From the NCBI GenBank assembly GCA_026416355.1, contig JAOAFH010000036.1:1-5727 (forward strand): DNA of 5,727 nt. Reading direction: 5' to 3'. Below the pieces are notes generated by a model, which did no database searches, was not told the origin of the DNA, and worked only from the letters and a program-made list of their open reading frames with translations. The DNA comes from Clostridiales bacterium. GTDB lineage: Bacteria > Bacillota > Clostridia > Clostridiales > Caloramatoraceae. A program made the position numbers and the translations under genes. Shown here in pieces: positions 1 through 5,198 of this stretch. Position 1 is the first letter of the stretch. Every line of letters begins with the position of its first letter.

Positions 1-50
1 GAGGCGACCTGGGCCCGGAACATCTGTGTTCCGGGTTACAGAATTTTTAA
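1..50 (+). other. GC-rich hairpin island at the left edge
   Basis: Bases 1-41 are about 60% G+C by eye, against roughly 30% in the rest of the window. They contain a perfect 9-bp stem, CCCGGAACA (14-22) with TGTTCCGGG (27-35) around a TCTG loop, extendable by two G-T pairs to 12-37. A T-run (44-48) follows, but six or more bases after the stem, so this is a poor classical terminator. Frame 3 is open from base 3 to a TAA at 48-50, giving a 15-residue tail (GDLGPEHLCSGLQNF) with GC-rich codons unlike the other genes. The candidates are the 3' end of a structured RNA, a distant terminator, or the end of an upstream gene. The window edge prevents a choice between them. Confidence 0.4.
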
Positions 51-232
51 AGTCAAAAATCAAAGAGTTTCTATTGTTTATATCAATATACTTCTTTAAT
101 TGTTTAATGGCTCTAGTTTATTAACAGATTATAGTTTAAAAGTTATTAAAAGTTTGTGAGACAGCCATTAGTTTATAAGTAAGTGAGTATATAAAATTTG
201 TTTATGGCTTAAATTTTTGCGTTATGTTTTTG
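51..232. other. AT-rich intergenic spacer, no gene seen
   Basis: No convincing reading frame or RNA gene is visible. The only structure I can point to is weak: the heptamer TAGTTTA occurs at 114, 132 and 169, and an 8-bp inverted repeat pairs TAATGGCT (105-112) with AGCCATTA (163-170) across a 50-base gap. In DNA this AT-rich both could be chance. Frame 2 stays open from the left edge to about 124, but nothing in it looks like a known protein tail. Confidence 0.4.
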
Positions 233-261
233 TTGAATTATAGTTAATTAATTGTTAGAAT
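233..261 (+). promoter_or_regulatory. Probable sigma-A promoter of coaX-dusB
   Basis: TTGAAT (233-238) and TAGAAT (256-261) are separated by exactly 17 bases. The -10 box is preceded by TG at 253-254, one base upstream, which makes it an extended -10. The match is 4/6 and 5/6 to consensus. Transcription would start near 268, leaving a leader of about 40 bases before the coaX start codon. No riboswitch-like structure is visible in that leader. Confidence 0.6.
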
Positions 262-309
262 TTATATAGTGTAAAAAGCACAATAATAAATCACAAGGAG
301 AGCGGTATT

Positions 310-1086
310 ATGTTGTTGGTTTTTGACGTTGGGAATACCAATATTGTTCTTGGAGTTTACGATGATAAAAAGCTTCTTATAGATTGGAGAATAGCAACAA
401 CAACTCAAAGAACAGCTGATGAATATGGAATAGTGGTTATAAATTTATTCGAAAAGGCAGGTTTAAACTATAAGGATATTGAGGCAGTGGTGGTATCTTC
501 AGTTGTTCCAAATATCATGTATTCTCTTGAACACATGATAAGAAAATATTTTTGTGTTGAACCACTAGTAGTTGGGCCTGGTATTAAAACAGGAATAAAT
601 ATAAAATATGATAATCCAAAGGAAGTAGGTGCAGACAGAATAGTAAACGCTGTTGCTGCCCATGATATATATAAAAGACCTCTTGTGATAGTGGACTTTG
701 GTACAGCAACAACATTTTGTGCAGTGGGTAAATATGGAGACTACTATGGAGGAGCGATAACTCCTGGTATTAAAATAGCAAGCGATGCTCTATTTGAAAG
801 GGCGGCTAAGCTTCCTAGAATAGAGCTTGTAAAACCACAAACAGTTATTTGTAAAAACACAATACAAAGTATGCAAGCAGGAATAATATATGGATATGCA
901 GGGCTTGTTGACAATATAGTAAACAAAATGAAACAAGAAATGATGGCATTAAATGAAGAAGAACCTTTTGTTGTTGCAACAGGAGGACTTTCAAAATTAA
1001 TTGCAACTGAAAGTACAACTATAAACGAAATTAATCCATATTTAACTTTAGAGGGACTTAGAATAATATACGAAAAGAATAGGTGA
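310..1086 (+). CDS. coaX: Type III pantothenate kinase
   Basis: This cytoplasmic enzyme phosphorylates pantothenate to 4'-phosphopantothenate, the first step of coenzyme A synthesis. The 258 residues match the usual length of the CoaX family, which belongs to the acetate kinase/Hsp70/actin (ASKHA) fold. Visible family motifs are the N-terminal phosphate loop DVGNTN (6-11), GADR (107-110) carrying the conserved Asp, DFGTATT (129-135), the GGAITPG turn (147-153) and ATGG (223-226). Type III enzymes generally need a monovalent cation such as potassium and resist CoA feedback; that is family knowledge, not seen here. The ATG at 310 is preceded by AAGGAG (295-300) at a spacing of 9, and the family starts right at this point. 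It is the first gene of a two-gene unit, ending 4 bases before dusB. Confidence 0.97.
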   Translation: MLLVFDVGNTNIVLGVYDDKKLLIDWRIATTTQRTADEYGIVVINLFEKAGLNYKDIEAVVVSSVVPNIMYSLEHMIRKYFCVEPLVVGPGIKTGINIKYDNPKEVGADRIVNAVAAHDIYKRPLVIVDFGTATTFCAVGKYGDYYGGAITPGIKIASDALFERAAKLPRIELVKPQTVICKNTIQSMQAGIIYGYAGLVDNIVNKMKQEMMALNEEEPFVVATGGLSKLIATESTTINEINPYLTLEGLRIIYEKNR

Positions 1087-1090
1087 TTGC

Positions 1091-2056
1091 ATGAATATAG
1101 GAGGTTTTATACCTGAAAATAATGTTTTTCTAGCTCCTATGGCTGGTGTTACAGATAAGGCATTTAGAATTATATGCAAAAAGCATGGAGCAGGGCTCGT
1201 ATATACTGAAATGGTTAGTTCAAAGGGCCTTTATTATGGAAGTGAGAGGACTTCTTTGATGCTAGATATAGACGAAAGAGAGAGGCCAGCTGTAATACAA
1301 ATTTTTGGCTCAGAACCTGATATTATGGGATATATGGCTGAGGCTATTAGTGCAAAGGATGAAGTAGCCTATATAGATATAAATATGGGATGTCCTGCGC
1401 CTAAAATTGTAAAAAATAAAGAAGGTTCATATTTGATGAAGGAGCCAAAGCTTGCAGAAGCTATAGTTAAAAAGGTAGTAGAAAAATCTAAGAAGCCTAT
1501 TACGGTTAAAATAAGAAAGGGCTGGGATGAACAAAGTGTAAATGCAGTTGAATTTGCAAAAATGCTTGAGGCCTCTGGTGCTAGCGCAGTTGCTGTACAT
1601 GGAAGAACAAGAGCTCAGATGTACGAAGGCAAAGCTGATTGGGATATAATAAAAAAGGTTAAAGAAAGTGTAAAAATACCTGTAATAGGTAATGGGGATG
1701 TTGTAACTCCCCAAGATGCCAAAAGGTTATTAGAATATACAAATTGTGATGCAGTTATGATAGGACGTGGAGCACTAGGTAATCCATGGTTGTTTAAAAG
1801 GTCAGTAGAATATATAGAAAATGGTATTTTATTAGACGAACCAACAATAGAAGAAAGAATAGACCAAGCAATTGAACATTTAAATATGATGTATGAGTTT
1901 AAGGGACAACGTGGAGTAATTGAAATGAGAAAGCATATTGCTTGGTATATAAAGGGAATGAAAAATGCAGCAGCTGTTAGAGATATGATAAATAGGATTG
2001 AATCAAGGGAAGAAATAATAAAACTGCTAAAAGAATGGCAGGCATATCACATATAA
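1091..2056 (+). CDS. dusB: tRNA dihydrouridine synthase, DusB type
   Basis: This FMN-dependent enzyme reduces uridines in the D-loop region of tRNA to dihydrouridine, using NADPH. The 321 residues match the DusB (older name NifR3) length. A TIM-barrel domain carries APMAGVTD (15-22) at the first strand and NMGCPAPK (98-105) with the presumed catalytic Cys101. It also has HGRTRAQMYEG (170-180), the FMN-phosphate segments GNGD (200-203) and GRGALGNPW (225-233). A helical C-terminal tRNA-binding part follows, containing MRKHIAWY (279-286). The start is supported by the family's typical opening and by AGGTGAT at 1081-1087, which overlaps the coaX stop codon, so the two genes are probably translationally coupled. 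The exact uridine position modified cannot be told from sequence. An intrinsic terminator follows directly. Confidence 0.96.
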   Translation: MNIGGFIPENNVFLAPMAGVTDKAFRIICKKHGAGLVYTEMVSSKGLYYGSERTSLMLDIDERERPAVIQIFGSEPDIMGYMAEAISAKDEVAYIDINMGCPAPKIVKNKEGSYLMKEPKLAEAIVKKVVEKSKKPITVKIRKGWDEQSVNAVEFAKMLEASGASAVAVHGRTRAQMYEGKADWDIIKKVKESVKIPVIGNGDVVTPQDAKRLLEYTNCDAVMIGRGALGNPWLFKRSVEYIENGILLDEPTIEERIDQAIEHLNMMYEFKGQRGVIEMRKHIAWYIKGMKNAAAVRDMINRIESREEIIKLLKEWQAYHI

Positions 2057-2063
2057 CTTTTGT

Positions 2064-2096
2064 AAATGGACATCCACAGGGATAGTCCATTTTTTT
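2064..2096 (+). terminator. Intrinsic terminator after dusB
   Basis: AAATGGAC (2064-2071) pairs with GTCCATTT (2085-2092). The stem continues inward as ATCC (2072-2075) with GGAT (2080-2083) past one bulged A at 2084, closing an ACAG loop. A T-run at 2090-2096 follows immediately. It lies 8 bases after the dusB stop codon and separates the coaX-dusB unit from the next operon. Confidence 0.9.
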
Positions 2097-2119
2097 ATGC
2101 CTATTGTTATATAAAATAT

Positions 2120-2148
2120 TTGAAAAATTAAAATTATAGGTATAAAAT
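2120..2148 (+). promoter_or_regulatory. Probable sigma-A promoter of the three-gene cassette
   Basis: TTGAAA (2120-2125) and TAAAAT (2143-2148) lie 17 bases apart, each matching consensus at 5 of 6 positions. The predicted start is near 2155, giving a leader of about 30 bases. Together with the terminator just upstream, this makes the following three genes an independent transcription unit. Confidence 0.65.
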
Positions 2149-2156
2149 GTAATTGA

Positions 2157-2169
2157 GCACATATTGTGC
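2157..2169. promoter_or_regulatory. Palindrome at the transcription start, candidate operator
   Basis: GCACATATTGTGC is a dyad of two 5-base arms (GCACA and TGTGC) around TAT. It sits about 2 to 14 bases downstream of the predicted start and 3 bases before the Shine-Dalgarno AGGAGG (2173-2178). This is where a repressor would block promoter clearance. The next gene encodes a helix-turn-helix protein, so self-regulation is the simplest reading, but it is inference. I found no second clear copy in the window. It could instead act as a small RNA hairpin beside the ribosome site. Confidence 0.45.
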
Positions 2170-2184
2170 ACTAGGAGGGTTATT

Positions 2185-2709
2185 ATGGATTTTGTAAAAA
2201 TTGGGGACAAAACAATAAGCATTTCTAGAATAAATGAAAAAATCCAAGACATAATAGAACTTAGGTGCAAAGGGTATTCACAGCAAGAGGTTGCTAAAAT
2301 GTTGGAAGTGGATAGAACTTTTGTATCTAGGCTTGAGAGCATAGGTGAGGTGCGTAAGGGTGGAGATATTGCAATAATAGGTTTTCCTATTAAAAACAAA
2401 GATGAAATATATGATGCCCTCAAAGAATATGGTATAGATTATATTTTGCTTATGAGTGAAAAAGAAAGGCAAAGTTATATAGAAAACCAAGGAGGAAGAG
2501 AATTAGTAAATGACATACTTAAAATAGTTTCTGAGGTTAGAAAGTATAGACATTGTATAATAATTGGTTCAAATATGAGGATAAAGCTACTTGCTGCATT
2601 ACTAGATAGCCATGTGTATACAATAGATATAGGGGAATCACCTATAAGAAATGATGTTTATGTTGAGCCGCAAAGAATAATTAACATTATAGAAAATATA
2701 ATAGAGTAA
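2185..2709 (+). CDS. Helix-turn-helix regulator with an uncharacterised C-terminal domain
   Basis: A 174-residue protein with no signal peptide or membrane segment. Residues about 15-55 form a predicted helix-turn-helix: GYSQQEVAKMLEVDRTFVSRL (30-50) has the layout of a DNA-binding pair, a QQEVAKML helix, a turn at EVD, then the recognition helix RTFVSRLES. Residues 61-174 look like a small alpha/beta domain, with strands around IAIIGF (62-67), DYILLM (85-90), CIIIGS (124-129) and VYTIDIG (144-150), which could bind a ligand. I chose the ATG at 2185 because AGGAGG (2173-2178) lies 6 bases upstream. A TTG seven codons earlier would put that ribosome site inside the gene. It leads an operon with the next two genes and probably controls them. 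I cannot name the family or the signal sensed. Confidence 0.85.
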   Translation: MDFVKIGDKTISISRINEKIQDIIELRCKGYSQQEVAKMLEVDRTFVSRLESIGEVRKGGDIAIIGFPIKNKDEIYDALKEYGIDYILLMSEKERQSYIENQGGRELVNDILKIVSEVRKYRHCIIIGSNMRIKLLAALLDSHVYTIDIGESPIRNDVYVEPQRIINIIENIIE

Positions 2710-2723
2710 CAGGGGGCATAAAA

Positions 2724-3653
2724 ATGAAGAGAATTGTATCTGTTAGTATTGGTTCATCAACAAGAAATCATGTTGCCGAGGCAGAATTGCTAGGAGAGAA
2801 GTTCATAATTGAAAGAATAGGAACAGACGGAGATATGAATAAAGCAATTGAGATGATTAAAGAACTTGATGGTAAAGTTGATGCTATTGGGATGGGTGGA
2901 ATTGATTTATATGTTTATAGTTCAAATAAAAGATATACAATAAAGGATGCAGTTCCTATGATGGAGGCAGCAAAGAAAACACCAATAGTTGATGGCTCAG
3001 GATTAAAAAATACATTGGAGCGAAGGGTTGTTAACTATGTAAATGAAAATGTTATTTCGCTAAGTGGTAAAAAGGTTTTAATGGTAAGTGCTGCAGATAG
3101 GTTTGGAATGGCTGAAGCTTTGCATTCATTAGGTGCAGATATTACATTTGGAGATGTTATTTTTGCTCTTAATATTCCTATACCTATAAAAAGTTATAGG
3201 GTATTTCAAATGGCAGCGGATATGATACTTCCTATTGCATCAAGGATGCCATTTGAAAAACTATATCCAACAGGACATGAACAGGAGATAAATGTATCAA
3301 AATATGAAAAGTATTTTGAAGAGGCAGAAATAATTGCAGGGGACTTTTTATTTATTAAAAAGTATATGCCTAAAAATCTAAAGGGTAAGATAATATTAAC
3401 CAATACAGTTACATCTTCGGATGTTGTGGAATTGAAAAATAGAGGGGTAAGAATGCTAATTACAACAACACCTGAGTTTAATGGAAGGTCCTTTGGAACA
3501 AATGTATTAGAGGGAGTTATAGTTTCTTTGATAGATAAAGAGTTAAAAGATGTAACGAGTGACGACTATAATAAAGTTTTAGATAAACTTTCATTTAAAC
3601 CTAGAATTGAGCTTCTTAATGAATATGAGCAAGAGCTTCAAGAGGCGGAGTAG
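2724..3653 (+). CDS. Conserved clostridial alpha/beta protein, possibly labelled quinate 5-dehydrogenase
   Basis: A 309-residue soluble protein. From memory, close relatives in Clostridia are annotated quinate 5-dehydrogenase; I cannot verify this here. What is visible is an N-terminal domain starting VSVSIGSS (5-12) with RIGTDGD (31-37) and GMGGIDLYVY (56-65). A middle Rossmann-like segment follows, GKKVLMVSAADRFGMAEAL (115-133), then GADITFGD (137-144). The C-terminal part holds GKIILTNT (221-228), MLITTTPEFNGRSFGTN (244-260) and an acidic helical tail. The shikimate/quinate dehydrogenase hallmarks, an NxTxPxK motif and a GxGGxxxA dinucleotide loop, are not seen, so the enzymatic name is weak. 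The ATG has AGGGGG (2711-2716) at a spacing of 7. It is second in the cassette, and its stop codon abuts the next start. Confidence 0.8.
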   Translation: MKRIVSVSIGSSTRNHVAEAELLGEKFIIERIGTDGDMNKAIEMIKELDGKVDAIGMGGIDLYVYSSNKRYTIKDAVPMMEAAKKTPIVDGSGLKNTLERRVVNYVNENVISLSGKKVLMVSAADRFGMAEALHSLGADITFGDVIFALNIPIPIKSYRVFQMAADMILPIASRMPFEKLYPTGHEQEINVSKYEKYFEEAEIIAGDFLFIKKYMPKNLKGKIILTNTVTSSDVVELKNRGVRMLITTTPEFNGRSFGTNVLEGVIVSLIDKELKDVTSDDYNKVLDKLSFKPRIELLNEYEQELQEAE

Positions 3654-4391
3654 ATGTCGGGTTTTGCTGTGATAAATAGAGAAGAAAAAATAAATGGCAC
3701 AATGGACTATTTTAAAATGCCGTATGTCAAAACTAGATATTTTTTTTCGTATGTTCAATCGGATAATATAAATGTTCCGTCTAAGTTAGAAAAAATAAAA
3801 CTAAAATATATTTTAAAGAGCAACAGATATAAATATTATTTTTCTCGTGATTATAATTTGAATATAAATAGGAAGTTTGAACTTAGTGTATTATCTAGAG
3901 CATTTGATATTTTTACAATAAAAAATGGCTGTGACATAAGGCTTAATGAAGTGGTTATAACTGACGCAGCAGAGGATGAAGCTCTAGAGATTTTTGTTCA
4001 AATAGCACCTATTGCTAGAAGAATTATACTTCATACACAAGATAAAGAAAAAGTAAAACCATATGTTGAATGGGCATATTTAAACTATGGTATTTCAACT
4101 TCACTAGTTTCTGACATAAACAGCAGTTTAGATAGAGCTGATGCAACAATTGTTGTAGGTAATTTGCAATATATAAAGGATGTTTTGAAAATTAAAAGGC
4201 CTACCATGATAATAAACTCCAATATATATCCTACACATAGTCTTTGGTTTAGGGATGTTAAACTTAAACATCAAGAAACATATGATTTAGACATGATATA
4301 TGCACAGGGATATCTTAAGTGCATTGATAAAAAAATGAATTATATTAATGTTGAACAAGAGGGGTTTTATATAGAAAAATTTTTAAGATAA
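3654..4391 (+). CDS. Uncharacterised alpha/beta protein, third gene of the cassette
   Basis: A 245-residue protein I do not recognise. The N-terminal 95 residues are basic and rich in Tyr, Phe and Lys, with no signal peptide. Residues about 98-190 alternate strands and helices in a Rossmann-like order: NEVVITDAAEDEA (98-110), ARRIILHTQD (121-130), ISTSLVSD (147-154), ADATIVVGN (162-170), PTMIINSN (183-190). A Gly-rich nucleotide loop is lacking at the first strand turn. The ATG directly follows the TAG of the preceding gene, with only a modest ribosome site (AGAGG, 3641-3645), so translation is probably coupled to the 309-residue protein. A run of eight T at 3740-3747 lies in frame and does not break the gene. 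Partnership with the upstream protein is inferred from this coupling alone. Confidence 0.75.
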   Translation: MSGFAVINREEKINGTMDYFKMPYVKTRYFFSYVQSDNINVPSKLEKIKLKYILKSNRYKYYFSRDYNLNINRKFELSVLSRAFDIFTIKNGCDIRLNEVVITDAAEDEALEIFVQIAPIARRIILHTQDKEKVKPYVEWAYLNYGISTSLVSDINSSLDRADATIVVGNLQYIKDVLKIKRPTMIINSNIYPTHSLWFRDVKLKHQETYDLDMIYAQGYLKCIDKKMNYINVEQEGFYIEKFLR

Positions 4392-4446
4392 CATTCAAAG
4401 GTTTCGAAAATTTTGAAATTAAAACAAATAAGCTAATATAAACTTA

Positions 4447-4475
4447 TTGACACTAATTGCTAGGTGTTTTATAAT
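4447..4475 (+). promoter_or_regulatory. Perfect consensus sigma-A promoter (P1) upstream of greA
   Basis: TTGACA (4447-4452) and TATAAT (4470-4475) are both exact consensus hexamers, with an optimal 17-base spacer. This is the best promoter in the window. The predicted start is near 4482, only about 7 bases before a strong hairpin terminator, so most transcripts should stop within about 60 bases. The greA start codon lies more than 200 bases downstream. Confidence 0.8.
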
Positions 4476-4481
4476 AACTTC

Positions 4482-4538
4482 AATGGCAAATAACAAGCAC
4501 TATAAGAATTCTTATGGTGCTTGTTATTAATTATTTTT
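4482..4538 (+). ncRNA. Possible short hairpin RNA / attenuated greA leader
   Basis: Transcription from P1 would give an RNA of about 55-60 bases consisting of a short 5' tail, an 18-bp hairpin and a T-rich end. The E. coli greA leader is known to end early in a similar way, giving the GraL array of short RNAs, so a greA-linked leader RNA has a precedent. No such RNA family can be named from this sequence. The transcript ends are predicted from the promoter and the terminator, not observed. Confidence 0.35.
4489..4538 (+). terminator. Long hairpin terminator between the cassette and greA
   Basis: Bases 4489-4508 and 4509-4528 are inverted copies of each other over 20 bases with one T-G mismatch (4501 with 4516), centred on GAATTC. 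As RNA this folds to 18 pairs with a 4-base AAUU loop. A T-run at 4534-4538 follows after a short gap, so termination is in the + direction. It would end both the cassette transcript and anything started at P1. As DNA it is also a near-perfect 40-bp palindrome. Confidence 0.8.
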
Positions 4539-4542
4539 ATAA

Positions 4543-4583
4543 CACATAGAAAATTATAAATAGACATTTAATTTCTATATGTG
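4543..4583. repeat. Imperfect inverted repeat overlapping the second greA promoter
   Basis: CACATAGAAA (4543-4552) is mirrored by TTTCTATATGTG (4572-4583), pairing 10 of 10 bases with a 2-base bulge (AT, 4577-4578) and a loop of about 19 bases. The -35 box of the promoter at 4561-4590 lies in the loop. It could be a regulatory site or chance in very AT-rich DNA. Confidence 0.3.
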
Positions 4584-4590
4584 GTATAAA
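4561..4590 (+). promoter_or_regulatory. Second probable promoter (P2) of greA-lysS
   Basis: TAGACA (4561-4566) and TATAAA (4585-4590) are 18 bases apart, each 5 of 6 to consensus. TG at 4582-4583 gives an extended -10. It lies beyond the hairpin terminator, so it can drive greA and lysS without read-through. The leader would be about 100 bases, of which the stretch up to 4680 is only about 10% G+C by hand count and shows no further clear structure. Confidence 0.55.
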
Positions 4591-4697
4591 AAATTATATT
4601 TTAAATAATACTTCAAGACTTTTTTATAATATTGTTTTTAAAAAAATATTTAAGCATATAATATTTATAAATTTAATATTTGAAGGGGAGAATTGGT

Positions 4698-5183
4698 ATG
4701 GCTGAAAACAATAAGCAAGTAATACTTACATATGAAGGAGTTAAAAAAATAGAAGAAGAACTAGAATATCTTAAAACCGTAAAAAGAAAAGAAGTTGCAC
4801 AAAAAATTAAGACAGCAATATCATACGGAGATCTTAGTGAAAACTCAGAATACGATGAAGCTAAAAATGAACAAGCTTTTGTTGAAGGAAGAATTGCAAC
4901 TCTTGAAAACATGCTTAAAAATGCTAAAGTAATTGATGAAGAAGATATTAAGACAGATGCTGTTTCAATTGGCTGTGTTGTTAAGGTAAGGGACCTAGAA
5001 TATGGAGATGAAATGGAATTTTCAATAGTAGGTTCTGCAGAAGCTGACTTTAAGAAAATGAAAATATCAAATGAAGCGCCAATAGGAAGAGGACTTATGG
5101 GTAAAAAAGTTGGCGATAAGGTTGAAATACAAGTACCAGATGGTACAATAACTTATGAGATACTTGAAATCAAAAGACATTAA
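4698..5183 (+). CDS. greA: Transcription elongation factor GreA
   Basis: GreA enters the secondary channel of RNA polymerase and stimulates cleavage of the 3' end of backtracked RNA, rescuing stalled complexes. The 161 residues match the family length. An N-terminal coiled-coil (about 12-80) carries the tip GDLSENSEYDEAK (44-56), in which Asp45 and Glu48 correspond to the acidic pair that holds the catalytic magnesium in E. coli GreA. The C-terminal FKBP-like domain (about 85-160) contains APIGRGLMGK (127-136) and ends in EILEIKR. The ATG at 4698 has AGGGGAG (4684-4690) at a spacing of 7. A TTG six codons earlier would include the ribosome site and is rejected. It is followed by lysS after 15 bases, so the two are cotranscribed. 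Its upstream region is unusual, with a promoter, a terminator and a second promoter. Confidence 0.98.
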   Translation: MAENNKQVILTYEGVKKIEEELEYLKTVKRKEVAQKIKTAISYGDLSENSEYDEAKNEQAFVEGRIATLENMLKNAKVIDEEDIKTDAVSIGCVVKVRDLEYGDEMEFSIVGSAEADFKKMKISNEAPIGRGLMGKKVGDKVEIQVPDGTITYEILEIKRH

Positions 5184-5198
5184 AATGGAGGTATAGGT

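Noticed and set aside
105..175. Three TAGTTTA copies and a TAATGGCT/AGCCATTA inverted repeat in the coaX upstream spacer as a regulatory array.
   Set aside because: Copies are irregularly spaced and expected by chance at this base composition; the inverted repeat has a 50-base gap.
1427..1714. Antisense open frames inside dusB and other genes.
   Set aside because: They lie opposite well-supported genes, have no ribosome sites and show no recognisable protein features.
2164..2184. TTG at 2164 as an earlier start of the regulator gene.
   Set aside because: It would place the strong AGGAGG site inside the coding region and has no ribosome site of its own; the ATG at 2185 is ideally spaced.
3740..3747. 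Run of eight T in the 245-residue gene as a possible slippage or frameshift site.
   Set aside because: The frame continues normally on both sides and no alternative frame extends usefully from it. Such runs are common in AT-rich genes.
4395..4420. TTTCGAAAATTTTGAAA symmetry just after the cassette's last stop codon, as a terminator.
   Set aside because: It is only A-T pairing with an asymmetric G, no GC stem and no following T-run; the real terminator is at 4489-4538.
4632..4662. A further promoter-like pair, TTGTTT (4632-4637) and TATAAT (4657-4662), close to greA.
   Set aside because: The spacer is 19 bases and the -35 match is poor. In this extremely AT-rich stretch TATAAT hexamers arise easily (another is at 4625-4630), and P2 at 4561-4590 is better.
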